A stretch of 64,000 bases of DNA from Rhodobiaceae bacterium UBA4490 (lineage in GTDB: Bacteria; Pseudomonadota; Alphaproteobacteria; Parvibaculales; Parvibaculaceae): the NCBI GenBank assembly GCA_002389665.1, contig DGNO01000006.1:6393-70392 (forward strand). The letters are read 5' to 3'. The notes under the pieces were generated by a model. It was given only the letters and a program-made list of their open reading frames with translations, ran no database searches and had not been told where the DNA came from. Below are positions 32,955 through 41,343 of this stretch, one piece after another; positions within the stretch are counted from its first letter, which is position 1; each line of letters starts with the position of its first letter. The position numbers and the translations under genes are program-made.

Positions 32955-33401
32955 TCAGGCGGAGAGAGGGGGCCCGCGCGGATGGGTAACGGCAGGAGAG
33001 ACGCCGCCCGTCAGAAGCGCTGTTTCAAGCGGCGGCTCGAAACGCAGCACGGCCCCGAGAAAGGCCCCGCCCGGCAGGCAGCATCCGCCGCAGGCCCCTT
33101 GCGAGCCATGGGCGCAGAAGGCGCAGTCGGAAAGCTTGGCCGGTACGTGCCCGCTTTTGCCGTTCTGGCCGCTTTGGGAGGGTGAGCAGAGAATGAGAAG
33201 ATCGGCGAGGAGGGCCTCGATCTCGGCATTCCCTGTTTGGGCACCCTCTGCGCCTGTGCCGGTTTTCGCCACGGCTGCCGGCGTTGCCGGAGAAGAGGAA
33301 AAAAGCGCGGCCTGCGCCGTGGCCGCCCCATGCACAAAGCCCCCTGCCACATGCGCGAAAAGCGCCAGCACGGCCAGTATCCGGGCAATGGAATGGAACA
33401 T
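32955..33401 (-). CDS. DUF2946-like exported metal-associated protein
   Basis: 148 residues with N-terminal signal/anchor (MFHSIARILAVLALFAHVAGG). The DUF2946 pattern is seen: ILLADLLILCSPS-like start (LLILCSPSQSGQ), then a Cys cluster SDCAFCAHGSQGACGGCC, and hydrophobic C-terminal strand. Members are usually found beside copper or other metal-handling genes, as here upstream of the Met-rich barrel and the PCuAC chaperone. The six cysteines in 20 residues exceed the usual pair, which may increase metal binding. Confidence 0.72.
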   Translation of the reverse strand: MFHSIARILAVLALFAHVAGGFVHGAATAQAALFSSSPATPAAVAKTGTGAEGAQTGNAEIEALLADLLILCSPSQSGQNGKSGHVPAKLSDCAFCAHGSQGACGGCCLPGGAFLGAVLRFEPPLETALLTGGVSPAVTHPRGPPLSA

Positions 33402-33566
33402 CTTGCTTCCCCTCTATCGGCCCGCCGCTTCACCGCGCTGGGCCGGTATTCTTTTTAGGCTAAGGGAGCCGCGCGCACATTGACAGAGGTCAAGGTGCCG
33501 CAGGAAGCGCAAAAATCTGAAGGGCGCGAAAGCGATCCAAGGGCGCCGCACCCGCGTATCAAAATT

Positions 33567-34316
33567 ATGAGGAAAACGCAGCTTGCCAGTTTCGGCACCG
33601 GCCTTTCCGTTGCCCTTTACGGGGCAAGCGGGGGCATCGGCACGGCGCTGCGCGAGGCGCTGCTCGCCGACCCCGCGGTCGAGCGCGTCTTTGCTTTTTC
33701 CCGGCGCAGCCATTTTCCCGCCCATGAAAAGCTGACCGCCATCGCCACGGATATCCGCCGCGAGGAAATGATCGCCGACGGCGCCGCCTTGATGCGCGCG
33801 GAAGGCCCGCTCCATCTCGTGCTTGTCGCCTCGGGCATTTTGCATAGCGACGATGTCCGCCCGGAGAAAAGCTGGCGGCAGATCGAGGCGGGCGCCATGG
33901 AAGAAGTGCTGCGCGTCAACACGCTCGCCCCCGCGCTCATCGCCAAGCACACGCTGCCGCTCCTGGCGCGCGGGCGCAAATCCTGCTTTGCCGCGCTGTC
34001 GGCCCGCATCGGCTCGATCTCCGATAATAAGCTTGGCGGCTGGCATGCCTACCGCGCCTCGAAAGCCGCGCTCAACATGCTGATCCGCACTTTCGCCATC
34101 GAACTGGCGCGCAAAAACGAAGAGGCCTTAACCCTTGCGCTGCATCCGGGCACCGTGGACACCGCCCTCTCTGCACCTTTTCAGCGGGGCCTGCCGGAGG
34201 GACAAGTACAAAGCCCCGAAGAAACCGCCCGCCACCTTTTGAAAGTGATCGACGAGAAGGGCCCCGGCGAAAGCGGGCGCTGCTTTGCCTTCGACGGAAC
34301 GGAAATCGCCCCATGA
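33567..34316 (+). CDS. Short-chain dehydrogenase, C-factor/CsgA-like
   Basis: 249 residues from MRKTQLASFG; a TTG-initiated frame from 33480 would add 29 poorly conserved residues. Motifs: LYGASGGIG (Rossmann), R after VFAFSR for cofactor, VASGIL replacing NNAG, N in LRVNTLAP, S in LSARIGSISDN, and YRASKAALN. The short size, GTVDTALSAPF and the truncated C-terminus match the CsgA-like SDR group. Cytoplasmic; substrate unknown. Divergent from the copper operon and followed 6 bp later by a small gene. Confidence 0.8.
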   Translation: MRKTQLASFGTGLSVALYGASGGIGTALREALLADPAVERVFAFSRRSHFPAHEKLTAIATDIRREEMIADGAALMRAEGPLHLVLVASGILHSDDVRPEKSWRQIEAGAMEEVLRVNTLAPALIAKHTLPLLARGRKSCFAALSARIGSISDNKLGGWHAYRASKAALNMLIRTFAIELARKNEEALTLALHPGTVDTALSAPFQRGLPEGQVQSPEETARHLLKVIDEKGPGESGRCFAFDGTEIAP

Positions 34317-34322
34317 AGGTGC

Positions 34323-34553
34323 ATGATGAGTAAAGACCCGCAGATAGACGCCGCCGCCCGCGCCCTCATCGCCCAATATGGCGAGGATGCCGAAACCATT
34401 GCCATGCTGCGCGCCGCCGAATTCGCCGCGGCGGGCGATGTGAAGGCACTCGGCGACTGGGACCGGATCATTGAAGCGATCCAGCTTTTCCTTGCCGCAG
34501 GGGAACCGGGCGCTTCGGCGGACGCACATCCCCCTCCCGGCCCGCGCCATTGA
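34323..34553 (+). CDS. Small hypothetical protein (about 75 aa)
   Basis: 76 residues (or 75 from the second ATG). Mostly alpha-helical: PQIDAAARALIAQYGEDAETIAMLRAAEFAAAGDVKALGDWDRIIEAIQLFLA, then a Pro/Ala tail. No motif of known function; the D-AAA-L-I-x-x-Y-G-x-D-A pattern recurs, to my recollection, in short alphaproteobacterial proteins. It lies 6 bp after the SDR stop with an AAGG site, so it is co-transcribed. Confidence 0.65.
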   Translation: MMSKDPQIDAAARALIAQYGEDAETIAMLRAAEFAAAGDVKALGDWDRIIEAIQLFLAAGEPGASADAHPPPGPRH

Positions 34554-34644
34554 CAAGCGCCCCCTCTCCCTCAAACTTGGGACAAAATAACCGATAGGTC
34601 ACGCCAGCCCCGCCGCAGAAGCGGGGCGGCGGAAGGGGAGAGAG

Positions 34645-36033
34645 ATGAACGCACAGCCTGAGAACACGCGCCTGCCGAAAGTCTGCATCGTGGGGGCCGG
34701 CTGCTCCGGCTTTACCACCGCCAAGCGGCTGAAGGATTACGGCATTCCCTTCGACTGCTATGAGATGTCGGACGATATCGGCGGCAACTGGTATTACAAG
34801 AACCCGAACGGCGCCTCCGCCTGTTATGAGAGCCTGCATATCGACACCTCGAAATGGCGCCTTGCCTTCGAGGATTTCCCGATCCCGGAAGACTTTCCGG
34901 ATTTTCCGCACCACGCCCAGCTGCAGCAATATTTCAAAGACTATGTCGCGCATTTTGGCCTGCGCCCTTACATCACCTTCAACACGGAAGTGAGGCAAGC
35001 CAAACGCACCGATGACGGGCTCTGGGCGGTGACGCTCTCCACCGGCGAAACGAAACTTTATGACGCGCTGGTCGTGGCGAACGGTCATCACTGGGACCCG
35101 CGCATGCCAGAGTTTCCGGGCGCTTTCGACGGCGATGAAATGCACGTCCACGCCTATTGCGATCCGTTCGACCCGATCGACATGCGCGGCAAGAATATCG
35201 TCGTTGTCGGCATGGGCAACTCGGCCATGGATGTCGCCTGCGAGCTGTCGCAAAAGCCCATCGCCAAACGGCTGATGATGGCGGCGCGGCGCGGGGTCTA
35301 TGTCATTCCGAAATATCACAAGGGCGAGCCGCTCGATAAAGCCTCCGCGCCCGCCTGGATGCCGCTCAAACTGCAAAAGGCGCTGGGGCGGTACGCAGTG
35401 AAAAAAATCATCGGCGATCAGACCCGCCTCGGCATGCCGCAGCCAGATCACCGCCCGCTCGATGCGCATCCCACCGTCTCAAGCGAATTTGCGATCCGCC
35501 TCGGTTCCGGCGATATCGAGATCAAGCCGAATATCGAAGCCAAACTCGGAAACCAAGTGCGCTTCACCGACGGCTCGGTGGAAGATGTGGACGTCATCAT
35601 TTATGCGACGGGCTATAATGTGAGCTTCCCGTTCCTGAAAGACGAGACGGTGAAGGTCGAGAACAATCACGTCTCGCTGTTCAAACGCATGATGCGCCCC
35701 GGCGTGCCGAACCTCTTCTTCATGGGGCTTGCCCAGGCGCTGCCTACCCTCGTCAATTTCGCTGAGCAGCAGTCGAAGCTCGTCGCGAAATATCTGGCGG
35801 GCGAGTATGCGCTACCATCGGAAGAAGAAATGTGGCGCATGACGAAAGCCGACGAGGCGCTTTACACCGGCAATTTCTATAATTCCGCCCGCCACACGAT
35901 GCAGCTCGACTTCCCGCATTATGTGCGCCAGCTGATGAAGGAAATCGCCAAGGGCGAAGCGCGCGCCAAAAAACAGGGTGGCAAACTGCCTGTCCCCGCC
36001 CGCGCAGGAAGCGTGAAGCAAGAGGCGGCTTAA
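34645..36033 (+). CDS. Flavin-containing monooxygenase (FMO/Baeyer-Villiger type)
   Basis: 462 residues with SD GGGGAG before the ATG. FAD motif VGAGCSG (16-22), then IGGNWYYKNPNGASACYESLHIDTS as in FMOs. The FMO fingerprint F-x-G-x3-H is altered (FPGAFDGDEMHVHAY). A second Rossmann site for NADPH is GMGNSAMDVA near residue 193, and the late motif is VIIYATGYNVSFPFL. It oxidises a heteroatom or ketone with O2 and NADPH. It may handle a xenobiotic or an alicyclic ketone; nothing adjacent decides this. Confidence 0.88.
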   Translation: MNAQPENTRLPKVCIVGAGCSGFTTAKRLKDYGIPFDCYEMSDDIGGNWYYKNPNGASACYESLHIDTSKWRLAFEDFPIPEDFPDFPHHAQLQQYFKDYVAHFGLRPYITFNTEVRQAKRTDDGLWAVTLSTGETKLYDALVVANGHHWDPRMPEFPGAFDGDEMHVHAYCDPFDPIDMRGKNIVVVGMGNSAMDVACELSQKPIAKRLMMAARRGVYVIPKYHKGEPLDKASAPAWMPLKLQKALGRYAVKKIIGDQTRLGMPQPDHRPLDAHPTVSSEFAIRLGSGDIEIKPNIEAKLGNQVRFTDGSVEDVDVIIYATGYNVSFPFLKDETVKVENNHVSLFKRMMRPGVPNLFFMGLAQALPTLVNFAEQQSKLVAKYLAGEYALPSEEEMWRMTKADEALYTGNFYNSARHTMQLDFPHYVRQLMKEIAKGEARAKKQGGKLPVPARAGSVKQEAA

Positions 36034-36042
36034 CCCCCGCCT

Positions 36043-36405
36043 TCACGCGACCTCCAGCCCCAGCTCCTTGCGCTTCTTCTTCGTAAGGCCGAGGGCGACG
36101 AGGCGGTGGGATTCGGTGAGATAGGCTTTCAGCTCTTTGTCTTTAAGGCCGGGCTTGGCGTAGTTCTGGATCCAGCTCATGCCGCGCGAGGCAAGATAGG
36201 GCGCGGGCCTGAGGCCCGGCTGGTCTTTCAGCACTTCATAGGAAAGTTTGGAGGTCTTGAAGGTGAAGGCCGGGCTTCCATCGGCCCAGCCGCCAATGGC
36301 AAAGACTTTGCCGCCCACCTTCCAGACATGAGCGCCGCCCCACTGCACCACGTAAGTCGCGGCGGGCAGGGCGGCGCAAAAGGCATTGAACCGATCGTAA
36401 TTCAC
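36043..36405 (-). CDS. MmcQ/YjbR family DNA-binding-like protein
   Basis: 120 residues. The family pattern is complete: W-x-G-x-x-V-W-K-V-G-G-K-V-F-A, AFTFKTSKLSYEVL, PGLRPAPYLASRGMSWIQ and the end helix SHRLVALGLTKKKR. The YjbR fold is a CyaY-like double-wing motif; the cellular function is unknown. Its ATG overlaps the stop of the YghU-like gene by 4 bp, so they are co-translated. Confidence 0.87.
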   Translation of the reverse strand: MNYDRFNAFCAALPAATYVVQWGGAHVWKVGGKVFAIGGWADGSPAFTFKTSKLSYEVLKDQPGLRPAPYLASRGMSWIQNYAKPGLKDKELKAYLTESHRLVALGLTKKKRKELGLEVA

Positions 36406-37268
36406 GTACCGGTCTTCAACTTGTCACCCGTCTTCGTTTCGAAGTCGCTGGCATCGTGCCGTTCGGGCAGCTGGCTTGCCGGCTCGCCCCAGACCCGGTT
36501 CACCATCCGTCCGCGCTGCACAGCCGGGCGTTCGGAAAGCTGATCGGTCCAGCGGATGACGTTCTTATATTCATGGACGGAGAGAAACTCGCCCGCCTCA
36601 TAAAGAAGGCCTTTGGCCAGCGCCCCGTACCAGGGCCAGATCGCCATGTCGGCGATGGAATATTCATCCCCCGCCATATATTCGCGCTCGGCCAGATTGC
36701 GGTCGAGCACATCGAGCTGGCGTTTGACTTCCATGGCGAAGCGGTCGATCGGATATTCCAGCTTCACTGGCGCATAGGCATAGAAATGGCCGAAGCCGCC
36801 GCCGAGATAAGGCGCGCTGCCCATCTGCCAGAAGAGCCAGTTCAAAGCTTCCGTGCGCTTGTGATGTTCCTTCGGCAGGAAGGCGTCGAATTTCTCAGCA
36901 AGATAAAGCAGGATCGAGCCGCTTTCGAAAACCCGCGTCGGTTCCTTCGTCGAATGATCGACCATCACCGGGATTTTGGAATTCGGATTGGCGGCGACAT
37001 AGCCGCTGGAAAACTGATTGCCCTCGCTGATATTGACGAGCCAGGCATCGTATTCCGCGCCTTTGTGGCCGAGCTCCAGCAGCTCTTCCAGCATCACCGT
37101 TACTTTGACGCCGTTCGGCGTGCCGAGCGAGTAAAGCTGGATCGGATGTTTGCCGACCTGCAATTCTTTTTCATGGGTGGGCCCGGCAATCGGCCGGTTG
37201 ATGCTGGCAAAGCGCCCCCCGCTTTCCTTGTCCCAGGTCCAGACTTTCGGCGGTGTATATTCGCTCAC
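36402..37268 (-). CDS. yghU: YghU-type glutathione S-transferase
   Basis: 288 residues, length as in YghU. Thioredoxin-fold domain after a long N-terminal extension (WTWDKESGGRFASINRPIAGPTHEKELQVGKHPIQLYSLGTPNGVKV): the TPNGVKV motif supplies the Thr/Asn residues that bind glutathione in place of Tyr or Ser. ESGSILLYLAEKF matches the gamma-glutamyl-binding segment. The C-terminal GST helices include the W-L-F-W-Q-M-G-S-A-P-Y-L-G-G-G-F-G-H-F motif specific for this subgroup. YghU proteins bind two GSH and reduce disulfides or peroxides. Followed by a yjbR gene in the same operon. Confidence 0.9.
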   Translation of the reverse strand: MSEYTPPKVWTWDKESGGRFASINRPIAGPTHEKELQVGKHPIQLYSLGTPNGVKVTVMLEELLELGHKGAEYDAWLVNISEGNQFSSGYVAANPNSKIPVMVDHSTKEPTRVFESGSILLYLAEKFDAFLPKEHHKRTEALNWLFWQMGSAPYLGGGFGHFYAYAPVKLEYPIDRFAMEVKRQLDVLDRNLAEREYMAGDEYSIADMAIWPWYGALAKGLLYEAGEFLSVHEYKNVIRWTDQLSERPAVQRGRMVNRVWGEPASQLPERHDASDFETKTGDKLKTGT

Positions 37269-37345
37269 GATATTCTTCCCTCTTCACGTTTATAATTTCG
37301 GTTGCGCCTAGAATTCTCTCTTTGCCCGCCGCGCGCAAGAGCCGG

Positions 37346-38158
37346 TTATCCCTCGCCCTGCATGCGCGCTACAACGGTGCGTACATCGAACTCATCATCG
37401 CCGTCATAGCGCGGCGCGTAAGTGCGGAACGCCTTCACAATCTCGTTATGCCGCGCCTCGATCCGCTCCATATTATAGGCATGGGAGACGATGAAATGCG
37501 CGCCCTCGCGCATCTGGCGCAGAACGATCCCGGCAAAGCGGTCCGTCTCCATGGCATATTTGCCGAAATCGGGACCGGTCAAATCCGACTGCACGAAGCC
37601 GGGGAAAATCGTGCCGACATGAACAAAGTCCGGCATTTCTTCACGGAAGGCCTCACTCAAGCCCAGCACCGCGTGTTTCGAGGCGACGTAAGCGGCCATA
37701 TTGGGCATGGCGGTGAAAAACGCATTCTCCGAGGCGAGATTGTAAATCGCAGCCGGGCTGCCCTGCTCTTTCATGCGCTTGCCGAAAACCGCGCAGCCAT
37801 GCCAGACGCCGAAGAAATTGACATCCATCACCCGCCGCGCTTCTTCCACCGGCAGATCGGTGACGGGTTTCAGCCGCTGGGCGACGCCTGCATTGTTGAT
37901 CAAAAGATCGACACGGCCGAAGGCCGCCCAGGCGAAATCGGCAAAGGCTTCCATGCTGGTGAGGTCCGTCACATCCATCACGAAAGAACGCGCCTCAATG
38001 CCGAGCGCGCCAAGCGCTTCCACCGCCTTTTCAAGATAAGCTTCGCGCGGCTCGCCGATCACGATGCGCGCGCCCTCTTGCCCAAGCGCCTTGGCAAGGG
38101 CAAAGCCGATGCCCGTCGCCCCGCCGGTAATCGCGACCACTTTGTCCTTGAAATCCAT
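37346..38158 (-). CDS. Short-chain dehydrogenase/reductase
   Basis: 270 residues. TGGATGIG (11-18), NNAG (88-91), S143, Y157-x3-K161, and the C-terminal catalytic-loop PGFVQSDL. A long C-terminal extension (HAYNMERIEARHNEIVKAFRTYAPRYDGDDEFDV) is typical of the SDR group often annotated near nicotinamide-dependent fatty/terpene alcohol oxidation. Divergent from a TetR gene across 165 bp holding a 20-bp dyad, so it is the likely target of that repressor. Confidence 0.86.
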   Translation of the reverse strand: MDFKDKVVAITGGATGIGFALAKALGQEGARIVIGEPREAYLEKAVEALGALGIEARSFVMDVTDLTSMEAFADFAWAAFGRVDLLINNAGVAQRLKPVTDLPVEEARRVMDVNFFGVWHGCAVFGKRMKEQGSPAAIYNLASENAFFTAMPNMAAYVASKHAVLGLSEAFREEMPDFVHVGTIFPGFVQSDLTGPDFGKYAMETDRFAGIVLRQMREGAHFIVSHAYNMERIEARHNEIVKAFRTYAPRYDGDDEFDVRTVVARMQGEG

Positions 38159-38246
38159 GCTGCCCTCCCGCGCCTGCCGGGGCCATTCTGAACCGCCCCG
38201 TCTATCCCGCTTACCTAAGAAGCGGCAGGCCCCGGTGCAAGGTATC

Positions 38247-38285
38247 TTGACAGAATAAGACGCGCGTCCTAATTACGTCTAGGAC
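38247..38285 (+). promoter_or_regulatory. TetR promoter with 6-8-6 operator dyad
   Basis: GTCCTA (38266-38271) and TAGGAC (38280-38285) are perfect inverted half-sites around 8 nt. A consensus TTGACA (38247-38252) lies upstream with a weaker TAATTA (38270-38275) 17 bp on, placing the dyad over the -10 element. GACGCGCGTC (38259-38268) and GGAC-N4-GTCC (38282-38293) add further symmetric elements. Binding here would shut both the TetR gene and the divergent SDR. Confidence 0.65.
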
Positions 38286-38323
38286 AATCGTCCGACAAAC
38301 TGCCACCCCGCACCCATGCCGCC

Positions 38324-38956
38324 ATGACCAGCACAAACAAAAAACGCGAAACCAAGACGCTGAGCCGAACGGGAGAAAAACCCGGCACCCGCGCCCGCAT
38401 CATCGAGGCGGCGGACCGGCTCTTTTACGAGCACGGCTACGAGCACACGTCTTTCGCCGATATTGCCGGCGCGGTGAACCTCTCACGCGGCAATTTCTAC
38501 TATCACTTCAAAACGAAGGACGAGATCCTGGACGCGGTGATTGCCCGCCGCCTCGCGGAACGGGAAATCTGGCTGGCCGAATGGGAGCGCGAGAACGCGG
38601 ATCCCGTAGCCCGCATCCGCCGCTTCATCGATATTTTGATCATGAACCGCGACAAGATCCTGCGCTATGGCTGCCCGCTCGGCAGCTTAAGCGCCGAGCT
38701 GACGAAGCTCGATCACCCCTTGCAAGGGGAAGCGGGAAAGCTTTTCACACTCTTCCGCACCTGGCTTGCCCGGCAGTTTGCCCTTGCCGGACAAAAGCGC
38801 AGCGCCGACCGCCTGGCCATGCATCTGCTCGCCCTTTCCCAAGGCATCGCGACGCTCGCTAATACGTTTCACGACGAAACCTTCATCCGCCGGGAAGTCC
38901 GCGCGCTTTACACCTGGCTGAATGAGGTGACAGGCAAACGGGATGCCGGCACGTAA
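38324..38956 (+). CDS. TetR-family transcriptional regulator
   Basis: 210 residues. HTH: RARIIEAADRLFYEHGYEHTSFADIAGAVNLSRGNFYYHFKTKDEILDAVI. The C-terminal domain has the RYGCPLGSLSAELTKLD segment typical of the AcuR/YxaF-like group, whose Cys may sense ligand. Divergent from the SDR at 37346-38158 with a shared operator; it probably represses that gene. Confidence 0.9.
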   Translation: MTSTNKKRETKTLSRTGEKPGTRARIIEAADRLFYEHGYEHTSFADIAGAVNLSRGNFYYHFKTKDEILDAVIARRLAEREIWLAEWERENADPVARIRRFIDILIMNRDKILRYGCPLGSLSAELTKLDHPLQGEAGKLFTLFRTWLARQFALAGQKRSADRLAMHLLALSQGIATLANTFHDETFIRREVRALYTWLNEVTGKRDAGT

Positions 38957-39005
38957 CACCGCCCCCTTCCAATTCATCCCTCCCCCACCCCCTGAAAGGA
39001 AACCC

Positions 39006-39293
39006 ATGTTCGTTATCGCACTGAAATTCGCCGGCTCCCGCGAGCGCGCCGGAGAATTCATGGAAGCTCACAAGGACTGGATCAAGAAAGGCTTCGATGA
39101 GGGCGTCTTTCTGATGGTCGGCAATCTGCAGCCCGGTCTTGGCGGCGCGCTGCTTGCCCATGGCGCCTCGCGCGAGGAGGTCGAAAAGCGCGTGGCCGAA
39201 GACCCGTTCGTCGCCGAGAAAATCGTCACCGCTGACATTCTGGAAATCACCCCCGGACGCACGGATGAGCGGCTTGCCTTTCTGGCAGGCTGA
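39006..39293 (+). CDS. YciI-like protein
   Basis: 95 residues from MFVIALKFAGSRERAGEF with AAAGGAAA upstream. The YciI/ferredoxin-like alpha-beta fold is seen: HKDWIKKGFDEGVFLMVGNLQP, LAHGASREEVEKRVAEDPFVAEKIVTADILEITP. The family's His-Asp pair is present in altered form (H22-x-D24). Putative small enzyme, reaction unknown. It lies 22 bp before tag. Confidence 0.8.
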   Translation: MFVIALKFAGSRERAGEFMEAHKDWIKKGFDEGVFLMVGNLQPGLGGALLAHGASREEVEKRVAEDPFVAEKIVTADILEITPGRTDERLAFLAG

Positions 39294-39315
39294 AACGGGG
39301 CGGTAAGGAGCAAAC

Positions 39316-39933
39316 ATGAGCACCACCATTACCGGGCCGGACGGAAAGCCGCGCTGCCGCTGGTGCGCGGCGGCGCCCGACTTTCTTGATTATCACGACC
39401 GCGAATGGGGCTTTCCGGTGGGCGATGACCGGCGGCTTTATGAAAAGATCTGCCTGGAAGGGTTTCAGTCGGGCCTGAGCTGGCGGACGATCCTGGCAAA
39501 GCGGGAAAACTTCCGCGCCGCCTTCAAGGATTTCGATTTTGAAAAAGTCGCCCGCTTCACGGCGCGCGATGTGGACCGGCTCATGAAAGACGAAGGCATC
39601 ATCCGCCATCGCGGCAAAATCGAAGCGGCGATCAACAATGCCAAACGCGCCCTTGAGATGGTGGAGAAGGAAGGCTCGCTTGCCGCCTTCTTCTGGTCCT
39701 ATGAGCCGGAACCCGGCTCCCTCGGCAAACCGCAAACGCTCACCACCTCGCCCCAGTCCATCGCCATTTCAAAAGAACTGAAAAAACGCGGCTGGAAATT
39801 CGTCGGCCCGACCACGGTCTTTGCCTTCATGCAGGCCATGGGCCTTATCAACGACCATGTGGAAGACTGCGCGATCCACGCCAAGGTGGAAAAAGCCCGC
39901 AAGGCCTTCAAGCGGCCGAAAAGATTGAAATAA
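39316..39933 (+). CDS. tag: DNA-3-methyladenine glycosylase I
   Basis: 205 residues with AAGGAG before the ATG. Tag motifs: RCRWC, YHDREWGFPVGDDRRLYEKICLEGFQSGLSWRTIL, the helix-hairpin region, and GWKFVGPTTVFAFMQAMGLINDHVEDC. The zinc-snap ligands are present: an N-terminal Cys, H in YHD, and the H-x3-C pair near the end. It excises 3-methyladenine from alkylated DNA. Full length. Confidence 0.93.
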   Translation: MSTTITGPDGKPRCRWCAAAPDFLDYHDREWGFPVGDDRRLYEKICLEGFQSGLSWRTILAKRENFRAAFKDFDFEKVARFTARDVDRLMKDEGIIRHRGKIEAAINNAKRALEMVEKEGSLAAFFWSYEPEPGSLGKPQTLTTSPQSIAISKELKKRGWKFVGPTTVFAFMQAMGLINDHVEDCAIHAKVEKARKAFKRPKRLK

Positions 39934-39942
39934 GGGGGGAAG

Positions 39943-40018
39943 TGGTGCCGCTTGGGTGACTCGAACACCCGACCCCATCATTACGAATGATGTGCTCTAC
40001 CAACTGAGCTAAAGCGGC
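39943..40018 (-). tRNA. tRNA-Thr(CGT)
   Basis: The minus strand reads a full cloverleaf: acceptor GCCGCTT/AAGCGGC, D-arm AGCTCAGTTGGTAGAGC, anticodon stem CATCA/TGATG with loop TTCGTAA (anticodon CGT, for ACG), T-arm with GTTCGAGTC, discriminator A and encoded CCA. 76 nt with CCA, no intron. It follows tag tail-to-tail. Confidence 0.95.
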
Positions 40019-40019
40019 C

Positions 40020-40053
40020 CGCGAAGGGCCCGGAAGGGCCCCGCAACTTCGCG
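40020..40053 (+). terminator. Hairpin 5' of the tRNA gene, possible terminator of the tag operon
   Basis: CGCGAAG (40020-40026) and CTTCGCG (40047-40053) are perfect arms with a smaller inner GCCC/GGGC stem. On the plus strand CTTTTCT follows, so it could stop transcripts from tag running antisense through the tRNA. On the minus strand it would lie in the tRNA leader. Confidence 0.4.
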
Positions 40054-40168
40054 CTTTTCTACCGGTCTTGCCCCGGTTTGGCAACACTCTTCATAAATCC
40101 TCTTGCAGATAAGCGGCGCAAACCTCACCTTTTCCGGGCCTGCCCGCATCAAGAGCCCGGAGAGCGCC

Positions 40169-40657
40169 ATGCCTGCCCTTAAAGCCCGCCTGATCCTGCC
40201 TGCCCGCTCTATCCCGAGAGCCGCTCTAAGATCTATAGGGCGGCGCGCGCGGACCTTCCGCCGCTCTGCGCCGCACACCCATATACCGCTCCAAATGGCA
40301 GGGCCCCGGGCCCGGGCCGCCGTCTCCGGCGCGCTGCGGCGGATGGTAAGGGGCTATGCCCAGCCTCTTTCCGTGCCCGAGCTTGCCCGGGAAGCGGGGC
40401 TTTCCACCGCTTATTTCGCCGCCGTCTTCCGCGAGGAAACGGGGCTTGCCCCCCATGACTGGCTGATTGCCCGGCGCATCGATAAAGCAAAAGCCCTGCT
40501 TGGCCGGGGCGAGAGCCCGGCGGCGGTCGCCGCCGCCACGGGCTTTGCCGATCAGGCTCATCTCACCCGCACCTTCCGCGCGCGCACAGGGGAAACCCCG
40601 GCAGCTTTTGCGCGTAAAGCAAAGGCCCGCGAGAGACCGGAAAAACCGGCAAGCTGA
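40169..40657 (+). CDS. Short AraC-type DNA-binding protein
   Basis: 162 residues from the ATG with GGAG 6 nt upstream. Only the C-terminal AraC double HTH is recognisable (about 65-155): LSVPELAREAGLSTAYFAAVFREETGLAPHDWLIARRIDKAKALLGRGESPAAVAAATGFADQAHLTRTFRARTGETPAAF. The preceding 60 residues are basic and Pro/Arg-rich, with no sensor domain like that of full-length AraC proteins (about 280 residues). Either a natural stand-alone DNA-binding form (MarA/SoxS-like) or a regulator that lost its N-terminus. Confidence 0.78.
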   Translation: MPALKARLILPARSIPRAALRSIGRRARTFRRSAPHTHIPLQMAGPRARAAVSGALRRMVRGYAQPLSVPELAREAGLSTAYFAAVFREETGLAPHDWLIARRIDKAKALLGRGESPAAVAAATGFADQAHLTRTFRARTGETPAAFARKAKARERPEKPAS

Positions 40658-40738
40658 GAATCCTTCAAGACCGGCCCGCACGCCCTGCCTAGCCTTGCTC
40701 CTCGACAACAGTCCGGGACAACAGGCAGGAGCGGCCCC

Positions 40739-41332
40739 ATGAACCTTCTCATTCCCACCGTCATCGAACAGACGGCGCGCGGCGAGCGCGCCTACGACAT
40801 TTATTCGCGCCTCCTCGGGGAGCGCATCATCTTCATGACGGGGGAAGTGACAGATGCGAGCGCGAGCCTCATCTGCGCGCAGCTGCTTTTCCTCGAAGCG
40901 GACAATCCGAAAAAAGACATCCACATCTATATCAACTCGCCGGGCGGCGTCCTGACGGCAGGTCTCGCCATCTACGACACGATGCAATATGTCCGCCCGG
41001 ATATCGCAACGCTTTGCCTCGGCCAAGCCGCTTCCGCCGGCTCGCTCGTCCTGATGGCGGGGGCGAAAGACAAACGCGCCGCCGTTCCCAATGCACGCAT
41101 CATGGTGCATCAACCGGCCGGCGGCTATCAGGGCCAGGCGAGCGACATTGAAATCCATGCCCGCGAAACCATTTTCATGCGCCGCCAGGTGGAAAAGCTC
41201 TACGCCCATCATTGCGGGCGCACGGAAGAGGAAATGCACAAGGCCATGGAGCGCGATAAGTATTTCGCGCCCGAAGAAGCAAAAGCCTTCGGCCTGATCG
41301 ATCAGGTTGTCGCGGCCCGCGCCGCGCCCTAG
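40739..41332 (+). CDS. clpP: Stand-alone ClpP serine peptidase subunit
   Basis: 197 residues. Catalytic triad S99 ([10 protein letters not shown]), H124 ([11 protein letters not shown]) and D173 (ERDKYF) are intact, with the oxyanion strand [11 protein letters not shown]. Opening [32 protein letters not shown] is standard ClpP. No clpX or tig lies beside it, so this is probably a second ClpP rather than the housekeeping operon copy. It follows the short AraC protein and precedes the photolyase by 11 bp. Confidence 0.92.
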   Translation: MNLLIPTVIEQTARGERAYDIYSRLLGERIIFMTGEVTDASASLICAQLLFLEADNPKKDIHIYINSPGGVLTAGLAIYDTMQYVRPDIATLCLGQAASAGSLVLMAGAKDKRAAVPNARIMVHQPAGGYQGQASDIEIHARETIFMRRQVEKLYAHHCGRTEEEMHKAMERDKYFAPEEAKAFGLIDQVVAARAAP

Positions 41333-41343
41333 CTCTTTTCTCC

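Noticed and set aside
39943..40018. tRNA-Thr as attachment site of an integrated element
   Set aside because: No integrase or repeated tRNA 3' fragment is seen near it, and the conjugation block is 29 kb away with housekeeping-type genes between.
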